Shown in pieces: positions 35,922-48,545 of a stretch of DNA of 64,000 nucleotides. The notes under the pieces are model-generated. The model saw only the letters and a list, made by a program, of their open reading frames with translations. It had not been told where the DNA came from and ran no database searches. The position numbers were made by a program, and so were the translations under genes. Origin of the DNA: Allium sativum (lineage: Eukaryota > Streptophyta > Magnoliopsida > Asparagales > Amaryllidaceae); the NCBI GenBank assembly GCA_030737875.1, contig CM060912.1:455642310-455706309 (forward strand), read 5' to 3'. The first letter of the stretch is position 1, and every line of letters starts with the position of its first letter.

Positions 35922-36131
35922 ATGTCCAAATCAAATTTGGAAAAGGTCGCTGTAAGTGCAGTTCGATGGCCGTTCATGGAAATCGACTGTACAGACCTTG
36001 ATAAAATTATTAGAAATATCAATAATTTGTGTAAAATCATAATAAATGATTTGAAAAGAATTGGGATGAAAAATTCCATATTTGAAAAGATAAAAATATA
36101 TTTTTATCGAAATGAACTAGTTTTGAAATAG
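35922..36131 (+). other. 69-codon open frame, P 3' LTR copy
   Basis: MSKSNLEKVAVSAVRW to FYRNELVLK. It is the allele-like partner of 28005-28214 with a handful of replacements. See the note there about the open antisense frame. Confidence 0.3.
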
Positions 36132-38129
36132 AATAATAAATCCAATATTTTTAAAATATATAAATTGGATTTGAAATGGTTTTATAAATAACCAGGATTT
36201 CCAGTATATCAGTTGAAATGGATTTAAATCGAAATTATCTTCAGAATATTTCGATATTGGATTTCGTGATTATACGGGTATTGTGGAGGAATTTGGAAGA
36301 TATATATTGTGACGCCCCCAAACCCCGTACTGACGGTGGCAAGGGTAATCTTTGGAATATAACACATAAACAGATAATAGCAGAACAGAATTAAAATAAA
36401 TACACCAGATAATGAACAAATAATACACTGGATAAACGAAATCATCAGAGTTACACAGTATACAGGATCATACTTAGTACAAATACAGTTCAGCTATACA
36501 TAAATGTCTACAGCGGAAAACAAACATAATATGTACAACATGAGTTGAACACTATAAAATAGATAAATGATAGAGTCCATCTTCAGCTCCAGCTATCCAG
36601 AAAGAGCCTGCTAATACCTGAATAAAAGGCTACTCGTGTAGAAAAAGAGGCACCCGAGTTTGCAAGTGAAACAAACTACGAGTCAGTCATGGGACTGGTA
36701 TGAGAAATCTACTTAACACATTATCACAGGACCACGCCACTTTCGTGGAACGGGTTTCTCCATCTGATTGCCAGTGCTTTAAAACAAATAATTCCTTTAA
36801 ACATCGCAATGCTTTTTATAAAAATGAAGCCATTATAAGACTCAGTTCCCATCACACAATGCAACGCAAATCGGAGGATAGAGGTTTACCTTATAATGGC
36901 CAAAATATGTTTGATACGAATAAAGCAAAAGCATTTGATATTATTACTAGTGTTTATAAGTTTCAAAAAAAATTTCAATCATAACTATCAATCATAGACG
37001 CCATATATATATATATACAATCAAAACCGCACAGTCACGTATTTGGAAATTGGACTTCCGTCATGAACCAAGGCAGAAGATAGTCCTTACCGAATTCGAG
37101 ACGCTCTAGCCCGTGTCTCAGGATCAGAGCTCGAGTGACCCTAGGAGCGACAGGGCCGGTCCACCGATGTGGATTAAAATTCCTAAACACTGCGTTTCCC
37201 CACCCTATGGGGCGTCAATGAGCCAACGAATGACTCCATCGGTCCCGGATCGACCGATATAACCGAGGAGCCTCGCAACAGCAACAACCACATAGGTGAA
37301 AATAATATAAATGTTGGCCAGTTTAAGCACCGACACCACCTCTAACTAGAAAGAAACGCATGTCCTCCCTGAGGTCCTTTCTCCCGTTTCTGGTTCATAC
37401 CAGGGTGTGAGGCTCGCGAATTCACGTTATACACAAAGCTACGCCACACAGGCGGTGCTTTGATCATCAATTACAAGACTTTGCTTTTCAACAGAAGCCC
37501 TGATCACTGCATCTTAGCATGCCACATAGGCAATTCACACCATGCAAATGATGGCTATCAATCACACAGAATAAATTCCAATGTCAGACACACAATCCAT
37601 TTACAAGTCCGTTCTAGGTCGGAACGAAACCGGAGGCACTATATACCTCGCAAACCCATCGATCTCCACGTACGTCTAGACGATCACCACTCATTATCCA
37701 TATTTCGGGATGCCTCCCAATCAGGACATCAGTTACCATCCAAACGAGGAGAAGATTTCCGGTCTTCAACCACCGTCTTCATCTTCGATTTCTTATCGTC
37801 GATTTAGTTATTCAGAATGGGATAACCCGGTCTTTCTGAGCAACTCGCGTATACAATAAACAAGTGCAACACAAACATACATACGCATCATTTCAATTCA
37901 TTAGTCGCTAACCGTGAATCAGTAAGAGAACGATTTCCCAAATATTAACCCCGAAGGCCGAAACCAACATCAGATCAAAACCCAGGAAACCATTCGACTT
38001 AGCCAACCTTCAGTTAGTTTCTAAATTTCACATCCATATCGTTTATAATATTTTATAATGATTTATCGCTATTTTTATTTATTTTAAAATAGCCATTTAT
38101 TCAAACGACGCTTCGGGCCATAACGCGGC

Positions 38130-38590
38130 CGCGGCGCTGTTTTTCTTCAGATTTGATTTATGCATATCTGAAAATCTAACCGTTGGATCTTCACAAAATT
38201 TACATCATTAGAAAGATCTTTTCAAAACGAATCCAACGGTTCCAGTTTTGGGAAAATCCGACGGTCGGATCTCCCGGTATAATCATTTGAAGTTTCGATT
38301 TCAAAATACGAACTGCAGCGTCGTTATTCGATTTAATTTAATTATATTTATATCTATATATAAATATAATCAATTCTGGCGCTGTTTTTCTTCAGATTTG
38401 AATTAAACATTCCAGACAATCCAATCGTTGGATCTTTACAAAGTTGGTGTCGTTGGAAAGATATTTCCAAAGCGAACCCAACGGTTGCGGTTTCGGGAAA
38501 ATCCGTTGGTCGGATCTCCCGCACTAATCGTTTGAAATCACGGTTTCAAAACACGAACTGCAGCTTCGTTATTCGATATATTTTAATTAT
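38130..38590. repeat. Tandem duplication, about 245 bp unit, in element C
   Basis: Two copies start at GCGCTGTTTTTCTTCAGATT (about 38133 and 38371). Each contains CCGTTGGATC, CCAACGGTT and GACGGTCGGATCTCCC-type palindromic motifs and ends in ACGAACTGCAGC...CGTTATTCGAT. The copies have diverged noticeably. Confidence 0.75.
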
Positions 38591-38845
38591 ATATATATAT
38601 ATATAATCGATTCTTCGATTTCAAAACTATATGCTTTTCATACATTTGATAAAAATGATGTTTTTATCCAACAAACACTCACTTCGACATTTCACTATTT
38701 TTAACAACTCATGTATATAGTAGAAATGTGATTTTTATTGTAAAACGATTTATTTCAAAACACGATTATTTTATATAGTTCATATAGATGATAAAAATAG
38801 GATTTTTATTATAAGGCAATTTATTTCAAACACGAATACCATTCA

Positions 38846-39170
38846 ACATATGAATTTCTATTCAACGAATGAATTTCGATTCAACACATGAATGTTTTCT
38901 ATAGTTTGTATATATAGAGTAAAAATGTGATTTTTATTGTTAAAACAATTTATTTAAAACACGAATACCATTCAACACATGAATTTCTATACAACGAATA
39001 AATTTCGATTCAACACATGAATGTTTTCTATAGTTTGTATATATAGAGTAAAAATGTGATTTTTATTGTTAAAATCATTTATTTAAAACACGAATACCAT
39101 TCAACACATGAATTTCTATTCAACGAATGAATTTCGATTCAACACATGAATATAGTTTCAACACAGGAAA
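38846..39170. repeat. Tandem repeat, about 122 bp unit, 2.6 copies, in element C
   Basis: The unit runs from ATTCAACACATGAATTTC through AAAAATGTGATTTTTATTG to AACACGAATACC. Copies start near 38848, 38970 and 39092 and are nearly identical. Confidence 0.8.
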
Positions 39171-39706
39171 ATAATTCTAACATATGAATATTATTCAAAA
39201 TTTCGGCAGCATAACGGCAGGGTAGTTAAAACCGGGACCGTCCCTAGTACGGCTCCTCGCTCTACCTTAAAGCCTCGCAGCTTTTGACAACGGGGAATCA
39301 TGCATCTAGTTCGCACGCAGGCGGCATGTATATTTTTTCCATTTCCACAAATTAATCCTATGTGGTTTCAACCAAATAATTCTCAACCACTAACGGGTAT
39401 CTTTCAACCACAATCAATCAATTTCAACCACAAACAATTATAATCAACCATTCGTAATCAACCAATTTTCACACCAATCACAACCAATAAATATCGTCCA
39501 TGGTTTTCTGACAACTTTCTCCAGTTAATTTACTTCTTATACGTTCCTTTCAAGGTCATGGTCGAAATTGGTCTTTGATCTTTTACTACTGTTTGTAACT
39601 CTTTGAGCTTATGGTTTCCTTTATGTTCATAAATAACATCTATGCAATTAACAGTTTGAATTTATTTACATGTAACCATCATTTGATTCCCCTTACAGAA
39701 CAACAT

Positions 39707-39762
39707 TTTTGCTCAGTTTTTTATTTAAGTGCTCGAAAAACTATGGCATATGAGGTATGTTT
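39707..39762 (+). other. Exon-like segment in CACTA-2
   Basis: A 56-base segment lies between an acceptor (CCCCTTACAG) and a donor (GTATGT). It is open in one frame (EQHFCSVFYLSARKTMAYE). It is not recognised and could be chance. It is on the opposite strand to the CACTA-2 leader. Confidence 0.2.
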
Positions 39763-40854
39763 TGGCTAATTAGCAGTATCCCACTCATATCACTAATCCG
39801 AAAAAATCATGAAAACATTTCAAATGATGCATTCAATAATTGATAGACTATCAAGGTAATTTTCAAATGAAAAATTACAAAGAAGACAAACATAAATAAC
39901 AATACATATATGCAGTTAGTTTCTAGTTATATAGTAAACTGCCAGATACACCATTTTATCAGTGTTAGATCAAATTTGAAATAAAATAGTTTTGAATCTT
40001 TTTGATTTGTTTCAATTTCGCTTGTGATAAGTGATTTAAAATTCATATAAATTGTCGTTCAAAAATAATTTTTTTGGTATTAAGGGGAAAAAAACTAATA
40101 TCAAATATATTTCTTTTTCTTGACATACATAACAAAATACATTAAAATACATATTAAATAAAAACATATAAAATTATGACATACTGATAGACATAAGTTT
40201 GTCATATTAGCTTTAAATGTATTACAACTAATTCACAATTTTCCTCCCATATTATCATAAATAAAAACCTTCAATCCAGTTTATAATATATGGCATAGAC
40301 AGTAATGGATAATTTAACATATAATAGGCACAGACCTTTTAAAAAATTGTCAAGTTCATTACGGGTAAAAAGTCCCAGGCTAATTTGTAGAAATGTTGGA
40401 GTTGGCCATACACAACATTAATCATCAAACATAACTAAAGTTGAGATAACTGATGGAACAACAGAAGACTTAAAGAAAACACCTTATATGCATTGTTTCT
40501 AACAGTATAAAAACATGCAAAAGATTAACCAGATGCAATAAATCAACAAACTAAGTTATTTAATTTGTCAACAAACATGTTAAGAAAACTAATTAATAGC
40601 AAAAAAGTGGAAGGTGGACATGATTGCACAATTATCGGACATGACTACAAAAAAAGGGTTGCAACCCTTTACAACACACGTATAATAAACAAAATGTATA
40701 AGAATATTGATACCTGACTTCGAAATCTATGTATCACCACCAAGTAAAACCACACAGATCTCTATAGCGCACTAATTACAACAAAGAAAGTGTAAAAAAA
40801 TTTGGCAAATCGAAATTAAACGAACGCAAGTAAGAAACACAAAAATCTCTATAC

Positions 40855-41030
40855 CTAACTTCGAAATTATAGAGGAGATGCTCGATTCGATATTACGGGG
40901 AAGCGAGATCTTTAATTTTTCAGAGGGAAAGGTATTTGGGGATCGTGAAATTTGAGGGGGAAAGGTTTTTGGGGATCGAAATTTCAGAGGGAAAGCAAGC
41001 AGGTAACAGATGGTGTATTGACGTGTATTT
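40855..41030 (-). other. CACTA-2 leader exon
   Basis: ATG-free minus-strand leader with repeated TTTCCCTCTGAAA and GATCCCCAAA phrases, ending at GAAGTTAG before GTATAG. It is comparable in position and style to the CACTA-1 and CACTA-alpha leaders. Confidence 0.4.
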
Positions 41031-43239
41031 TGTACGCTAGCGGTTAGAAAATGTGTACGTATACCACCATGGTCTATGGACAATGGAATAGGGTTTACCA
41101 CAGTCTAAATCTGTGGTAACATTGCCACGGCTCAAGATCGTGGCAAATTTTCCGCCTGGGTAGTGGCTGATTGTCCAATTTGGTGTAGTGAATGTCACGT
41201 ATTGGAAGTTGGATTTCCATCTGTGAACCAAGGCAAGGGATCGTCCTTACCGCTTCGAGACAATCTAGCCCATGTCTCAGGACCCAGACTCGGGTGGGCC
41301 CTTGGATTGTCAGGGATGGCCCATCAAAGTGCAATGTGGATTAAAAAAACCTTGAACAATATGTTTCTCCGCCCTATGGGGGCGTAAATGAGCCAAATGA
41401 CCCCATCGGCCTCGGGTCGACCGATATAACTGAGGCGCCTCGCTATCCATTATCCACATAAGTAAAATGTCAGGGCTTGCAAAATGCTGAAACCACTCCT
41501 AGCTAGAAGGAAACGCATGCCCTCCCTGATGTCCTCTTCCATTTCTGGTTAACACCGGGTTGCGAGGCTTGCGAATTAACGCTACACAAAGCTACGCTGT
41601 ATTAAAGCCATGCTTTGATCATCAACCACAAGACTCTGCTTTTCAGTAGAAGCCTTGATCATCTGCATCTCAGCATGCCACACAGGCAATTCACGCTATG
41701 CAACCGATGTCAATCAACCACACATAATGAAATCCGATGTCAGACACATATCCATTTACAAGTTCGTTATGGGTCTGAACAAAACCGGAGGCACGTTATT
41801 CCCCCCCCCCTATGTCCAATACAGGGGAGAGGCCCTCACATATCTATTGATCTCTAAGTACGTCTGGGCGATCACTACTTATTACCTTGGCTTGGGTGTA
41901 CAGCCCAATCAAGACATCAGTAATCATCCAAATGATATGAAAACCTCCGGTCTTCAACCATCGTCTTCATCCTCGACACATCGTCGAATCAGTAATTCAG
42001 AATGGGATAAACCCGGTCTTTCTGAATAACTCACGTATATAATAAACAAGTGCTATAAAAACACAACATACGCCTCATTCCAATCCATAATATTCCTTTA
42101 TTCAAATATTCTTGTACTTTGGGAAAGGTTCCCATTAATTTTATCAAAGATAAATTATTTAAATTTATTCTTTAATCTTCCTTTGAATATCAATTCAAAC
42201 CAAATTATGGTTTATCCAAACTAGTCGGGATTAGCGAACCTTACCGAAGTAATCATTTGTTTAATTTCTCAACCCCAACATATTCATCCCATGAAGCAAA
42301 ACTGGGTTAAAGAACCAATGTCATTTAAAACATGGTTCACTATAAACCCAAGATCACATTCCATTCCATCAGCCTTTAACCGTAAATTAGCAAGTGAACA
42401 ATTCCCTAAGTATTAACCCCAAAGGCCGAAACCAACATCAGATCAATACCCAGGAAACCATTCAACTTAACTAATCTTCAGTTAGTTTCTGATTTTCTTA
42501 ACTAAGTTGGGTCTAAGAACAGTATTATTAAAGGTACCATTCTCGACAACCCAAGATCACATTCCATTTTGAATCTTCATGGAAAACAAATCGATATATA
42601 TAATCGATATAAACTTCCATATCCAACCGATAATATCAATGGAATAACGATAAGGCCTTTTAAATTCCACATGTATTAACCATCTTCCTCTACAGAAGCT
42701 TACTTCGATTATTACCAAATCGAATTCCATTCAATTCCAATTTAATATGTAAAATTGGAAAACTTTACTTTGGAAAATCTCCTTTAAATCTTAACAAAAG
42801 ATTTATAAATTCCAAATCACATTTCACTGTAAATCGGGTTAAAGAACAAATGTCATTAAAAACACAGTTCACGATAAACCCAATTCACATTCCATTTTAT
42901 TCCAATTATTAAATATAATTGGAAACTCTAACAAGCTTAATTAAAAGATTTATTCTCTTCACATGTGGTTCAAAAACAGTGTTACTGAAGACACCATTCA
43001 CGACAAACCCAAAATCCCATTTGATATTAAATACAAGGCTCTGAATAGAAAATATATCGGCTTATATTCAATACCAAATACCACAACCAACAAATATCGT
43101 ATTGGAAATAATGATATAAATATATCTTTCAAATTTCCATAACAATATCTGTATAATCACGAAATCCAACATCGAAATATTCCGAAGATAATTTCAATTC
43201 AAATCCATTTCCAATTTATATACTGGGAATTCTGGTTTT

Positions 43240-43422
43240 TCAAATATGGAATTTTTTTACCACAATTCTTTCCAAATCATCCCTTATGATTTTACACAAA
43301 TTATTAATATTTTTAATAATTTTATCAAGGCCTGTACAGTCGATTTCCATAAACTGCCATCGAACTGCACTTACAGCGACCTTTTCCAAATTTGATTTGG
43401 ACATAATTTTAAATCCAGCCAT
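43240..43422 (-). other. Copy of the LTR 69-codon frame, M 5' LTR, altered C-terminus
   Basis: From an internal ATG it reads MSKSNLEKVAVSAVRW as in P and D, then shifts near the end (IVVKKFHI) and stops early. It shows that the frame is not maintained in all copies. Confidence 0.25.
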
Positions 43423-44659
43423 TAGATTTCAAATCTCTAATATTTGTTAGAAAGCTCTTTTCGATACGAACCCAACAATTCCTATTTTAGGAGAATCCGA
43501 CGGTCGGATCTCCCGTGATGTCCATTCGAAGTCAATGGTCATAATTCGGAAACAGTCGCTGCGCTGCGCGTTCTATTCAGACCATTAATATATATATTAT
43601 ATATATACATTCCGTCGATTTCCATTTAAAACGTATTTTATAAATCGTTTTAAATTCATTTTCAAAACAGTTTCAACTTCATATTCAATTTCAAATCGAA
43701 ATTGAATATTCCATATCATTAATATATAAATGATAATATTTTCAAAATATTATATTTCGAAATCATTTCCTTTTTGATATTCGTTATAAAAAACGAATGA
43801 AATCGATATAAAGGTCGTTCACGTCAAAATGGCGTTAATCTAATCAACACGGCTTTATATATTTAAATATTTTCGTGTCCATCCCAAATCGGACATCAAA
43901 ATCATATTTTGATTCTTTCCTGAATATGATTTGAAAATATTTGTAATTTTATAACAATTGTTATTTTAAAATATTCATTCTTTCTGAACTGGAATCAGAC
44001 ACAGTCAATTACCATATAATGTGATTATATGGATTTCGTACACCACATGTACACAACAACAATCCAACACTGTCAACCATCATCCAAACTGCATTTTACA
44101 CTGCATAAGCATCAAATATAAATATTCAATGCTTACAACAGCCTGTCAATCAGTCGATTGACATACAACTAAATATTTGGATTAGTGTATGTCCAATATC
44201 ATCCCAAACCCGTGTGGGGGTTTTCAAACAACAAACACAGATTTATTTGTGCAGTTGGACGATGTGTAAAATTTATCGTCCCAATCAATATCAGTCAAAT
44301 CAGTGTACATAAATAAATCGTCTGATTTGTTTATGAGTATTTATTTTATTCATATACACGTTAAAATTATATTTTTAACTATAAAATATTTTATACCATT
44401 CCACATCATACAATCAATTTTCACAACACAATCAATCAAATAAACAAGTCGTCCATGGTCTGTGGACGAAGGGTGTCGGGTGCTGCTAAGCACCGTCTAC
44501 ATCCTAGTATATATTTCTATCTAGAAAATAAAATAAAGTGAGAAGTTCTCATTTTTGGGATCTACTCCTCCATTCTTTATTTCTGAACGGTTCAGATTTG
44601 GATTTGTTTTCCGCCTGTTGTGTCATTCACTGTATTTTCAACAAAATCTATTTCACACA

Positions 44660-44826
44660 GTTTATATTGAAAATCATATTTTTATTTCACTACATATATT
44701 ATAAAAATCTAATTTTTTACATCGCTACTTCTTATATGTAAATCCAATTTTTACGCCCCTACTTCTTATATAAAAATCCAATTTTTATTTCGGTACTTTA
44801 TAATAAAAATCATATTTTTAACAATG

Positions 44827-44864
<38 letters not shown>

Positions 44865-45480
44865 ATTTGTATATCGCTACTTAATAGAAAAGATTATATT
44901 TTTATAATGTTACTTCTACAGAAAAAATTATATTTTTGTATTATTAAAAATCCCACCTTTTCCCTTCTAAGAATCATAACTTTATATGTATGAAAATCAC
45001 ATCTTTAGCTTCATACAAATATTTCTAACATACGATAAAAATCCTATTTTTATCTTCATAGAATTATTTCTAACATACGATAAAAATCCTATTTTGGTCT
45101 TCATAAAAATATTTCAAATGTACGATAAAAAAAATATTTTAATTTTCATAAAAATATTATTTTTATCTACTAAAAATCATACCTTTCTCTAATCAAAAAT
45201 CGAATCTTTTTATTGTTAAAAATGAAATCTTTTCATTGTTAAAAAAATGAAATATTTTCAAAGTTAAAAATGAAATCTTTTCAATGTTAAAAATCATATT
45301 TTTTATATATGTTATGCGTAGAAAAATCAAATTTTTTTTATATATGTTATGCATAGAAAAATCAATTTTTTTTTATATATGTTATGCATAGAAAAATCAA
45401 TTTTTTTTATATATGTTATGCATAGAAAAATCAAATTTTATTATATATGTTATGCATAGAAAAATCAAATTTTTTTCTAA
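44660..45480. repeat. AT palindrome array in LTR M (right copy)
   Basis: Equivalent to 23040-23900, including a (TA)n run at about 44830-44860 and five copies of the TATGTTATGCATAGAAAAAT unit at 45300-45475. Confidence 0.75.
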
Positions 45481-46846
45481 ACTAAAAATCAAGCTACTTG
45501 AATTTAAGAAAGGTGAGATGATCTCACCATTTTGGGCACAGAAAGAACGGTGTGTTGTCGGAGGCGACGCGAAGAGGAGGCTCGCGGGGGAGTCGTCGCT
45601 GCTGTCTTGCGGCTTAAAGAGGGAGAGAGAGGAGATGGGGTTCTTCGCGGCGTGGGGGTTGGAGGTGGTGCGCTAAGGGGTGGCACGGATGGCCGCTGGT
45701 GGGCCACATGAGATCAGAGCAGCGGATTTAGGGAGCTAGGGTTTTGGGTTCATCAATTGGGGAGGGGGGAGAAGGAGGAGGGAGAAGAGAGAGAGGGGGT
45801 GAGGAGCGCCTGAGGCGGCGACGGTCAACGGCGAGAGGGAGGGGGAGCGAACACATTTCTCTCTTCTTCTTTTTTAATTTATCATTTTCTGAAATAAACG
45901 TGGGGAGGGGTTGACTGGTTTGGGAAGGAGATTATGGCCTTGGCCCATTTTATTAAATATTTATTTTTAATTCTAAAAAGTAGAATTTTCGTTCGGACTC
46001 AGAATCAAACCCGACGACTGTCGTCCCTTGCTAATTACCCTCATTTCAGGCATAATGGGATATATCCCATTGGTCAATTCGACTGTTATGGTCAGTTTTC
46101 CTTTAAATTAAAATATATATCTATATATATATTTTATTTTAACGTACATTTTAATTTATCGGGCCCACATACTAACTTTAAAAATTCCAGAAAATTTATT
46201 TCTAGCTTCGTATTGACGATACGGTCCTAACAAAACTAATTTCGTCAAATTTGAAGACTGTTTGAAAAATGGTCATTTTCTGGTTGATCCAAATTGACTG
46301 AAACTGTCCAAACACGTATTCCTTTGACACGCTCACATATTGATTCAGAAAATTATGAATATTAGAATCTAGAAATAATATGGCATTCCGGATCCAACAA
46401 AAGTGGTTTTGTCGAAAACGGAGGTCGTTTGCAAAATGACTATTTTTAAGGGCTATATTTCCATAGCGACTATTCTGAATTTTCAATTGGGCATAACTTT
46501 TTATTCCCGCTATGAAATTTGGATTTTTCGAATTCGTTGGAAATATATTTTCAAATAGATTCTAATATTTTTGGTTTCGCTAAAATCCGGTTTATTTTGA
46601 ATCCTGTACATTCATTTGAAATTTGAAATCGAATTTTCAAACTACCGCGTCATTTTCAATTCATTTTATAATTTAAAATAAATATTTATATTCTAACATC
46701 GATTCAAATAAATACATACGTTATAATTTACTCAAAATAAATTTATTGTCGTTATTATTTAAAATAATTCATTTTAAATATTCAAAATTCATCAAAATTG
46801 CCAAAATAAAAAATTTAAATTAGTTTTGATTTTCCGGGTTGTTACA

Positions 46847-46851
46847 TCAAC
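46847..46851. repeat. Element M target-site duplication, right copy
   Basis: TCAAC follows the LTR terminus TTGTTACA and matches 11228-11232. Confidence 0.8.
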
Positions 46852-47632
46852 TGTGCTCCGGCTTCCACTTTGGTCATCAAATTATTCGTAGAAACCGCAC
46901 GTCATTGTCAAATCATTGCCATCAGCTCACATCCACTTTGGTCGTCGAAACTGCTTCCTTCCACCTTGTTCACATGGCCTGAATCTACATATCGAGGTAA
47001 TTGATGTAAAGATTATTGCTTTGAGTATTTTCTTTCTTAGCTGTTAATTTTCACAATACCCGAATCTACATTGCAAGACTTAATAAACTTCTTAAAATTA
47101 AACAATATGCTTGACCTTCAGATGATTAGTGCTTAAATGGCGAAATTTTTGTACTGTAACTTCTTGTTTGTTCGCTTGTTTTGGTGCTGTGGAGGAATAA
47201 TGTGGAGCGGTTCTATTTTCTCTTCTTTTTCTTTTTTTTGGTATCGTTTGTGTTTGTCTAAGTACTCATGCTTTGGCTGCGTAGGGGTATTATGTACAAT
47301 GATTAATAAATAATATGCACGCTATATTGAGATAAATAAGACCTTGGTTTATGTACTGTTACATACATGCAATACCGGATAAAAGCTACATAACAAGGCT
47401 AGGATATTCTGATAGGATTTTGTTTTACATTGTTTTCTATATGTTTTGTTTTTCATTTTTTTTTTCTTTGTTTAACTTGTCTAATAGGCCAATTTATTTA
47501 GTTGAGTAATCCCTACTGTATGTTCCTTTTTCTATAAGAGAGTAATTCCTACGGTTTGTTCTTTTACTGTTAGACAGAAATTTATTATAAATAGCAAGCG
47601 ATGAAGATTGCCTTTTCTTTAAAAAAAAGAAC
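46852..47632 (+). mobile_element. CACTA-alpha, middle segment
   Basis: It continues CACTA-alpha between insertions M and D. The leader exon resumes and ends at a donor at 46996/46997. The rest is AT-rich intron-like sequence with no recognised exon. It ends with the left AGAAC duplication of element D. Confidence 0.6.
47628..47632. repeat. Element D target-site duplication, left copy
   Basis: AGAAC, repeated at 62057-62061. Confidence 0.92.
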
Positions 47633-48504
47633 TGTAATAACCCGGAAATCAGCGCCAATTTAAAATTTTTATTTTGGCAATTTTAGTGGATTTTGATTAT
47701 TTAAAATGAATTATTTTAAATAATAACGACGAGAAATTTATTTTGAATAGAATTCGAACGTATATATTATATAGATCGTCGTTAGAATATAAATATTATT
47801 TTAAATTATAAAAGGAATTGAAAATGGCGCGGTAGTTCGATAATTCGATTTCAAAGTTCAAATGAATGTACAAGATTCAAAATAAACCGGATTTTAGCGA
47901 AATCAAAATTAATAAAATCTAATTGAGAATATCTTTCCAACGAATCCGAAAAATTGAAATTTCATAGCGGGAATCAAAAGATATGTCCAGTTGAAAATTC
48001 AGAATAGTCGCTATGGAATTCTGGCCCTTAAAAATGGAAATTTTGCAAACGACCTCGGATTTCGATGAAACCACTTTTGTTGGATCCGCGATGTCAAATT
48101 AATGCTAGGTTTCAAATTTCAAAATTTTTCGAATCAATATGTGAGCGTAGCGAAGTTAAACGCGTTTGACCAGTTTCAGTTGATTTTAGTCGACTGGAAA
48201 ATAGTCATTTTTCAAACGGTCTCAGAATTCGACGAAACTAGATTTGTTAGGACCGTATCGTCAATACAAAGCTAGAAAATATTTTTCGGGAATTTTTAGA
48301 GTCTGTATGTGGCCCCGGTAAATTGAAATGTGCGTTCAAATTTAATATATAGAGTTATATTTGGATTTTGGCGAAAACTGATCGTAACGATCAAATTGGC
48401 CTGCGAAACGTATCCCATCGTGTTCGGAATGGGGGTAATTAGCTAGGGACGACAGTCGTTGGGTTTGATTTCGTGTTAGAATGAAAAAGTCAACCATTTA
48501 GAAA

Positions 48505-48545
48505 ATAAAATAATATAAAATAAATATATATCTTCTTCCCCCCTT
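48505..48545 (+). promoter_or_regulatory. Predicted promoter of the D 5' LTR
   Basis: TAAAATAAATATATATC is followed by TTCTTCCCCCCTTCTACTTT. The position agrees with the TATA/CT-rich arrangement in P (25352) and in the D 3' LTR (about 56262-56300). Confidence 0.5.

Larger units (their letters stand above)
32374..36307 (+). repeat. Element P, 3' LTR (interrupted after 3.9 kb)
   Basis: It is collinear with 24464-28390, including the TATA region, CT-rich leader, AT palindromes, hairpins and the 69-codon frame. It stops at GAAGATATATA, where reversed LTR fragment C begins. The remaining roughly 2.9 kb of this LTR was not found in the window. Confidence 0.88.
36308..39510 (-). mobile_element. Element C: reversed LTR fragment of a related subfamily
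   Basis: It begins TGTGACGCCCCCAAACC, the reverse complement of an LTR end. On the minus strand it follows the order of the M, P and D LTRs: the CACACAATGCAACGC block, ACTCCATCGG, hairpin motifs and the AT palindromes. It is strongly diverged and shorter. Homology stops at about 39510, at CGTCCATGG. It inserted into the P 3' LTR at 36307. Its other end and second target duplication are missing, probably through deletion. Confidence 0.7.
39511..41190 (-). mobile_element. CACTA-2, truncated at its left side
   Basis: The right end ends GGTGTAGTG (inward CACTACACCAAATTGGAC), the same terminal family as CACTA-1. It is followed by AAT, the presumed 3-bp duplication, at the equivalent of 19334 in LTR M. 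Near the end are palindromes with arms TACCACAG/CTGTGGTA and TTGCCACG/CGTGGCAA. There is also a minus-strand leader rich in CTTTCCCTCTGAAA, ending at a donor GTATAG at 40854. No left terminus is visible; the sequence abuts fragment C at about 39510. No transposase motif was found. Confidence 0.65.
41191..46846 (-). mobile_element. Element M, 5' LTR (missing its last 0.74 kb)
   Basis: On the minus strand it starts TGTAACAACCCGG at 46846 and is collinear with the other LTRs to 41191, where CACTA-2 interrupts it. Relative to the left M copy it lacks about 240 bp, corresponding to 20445-20680. Its GC-rich leader lies near 45520-45860 and its AT palindromes at 44660-45480. With the matching TCAAC duplications, the two M LTRs bracket a 35.6-kb interval. 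The M internal region itself was not found. Confidence 0.8.

Noticed and set aside
11233..46846. Element M as a single solo LTR
   Set aside because: The middle of the LTR is present twice (19319-24463 and 41191-46030), so two LTR copies are needed even though the interior is lost.
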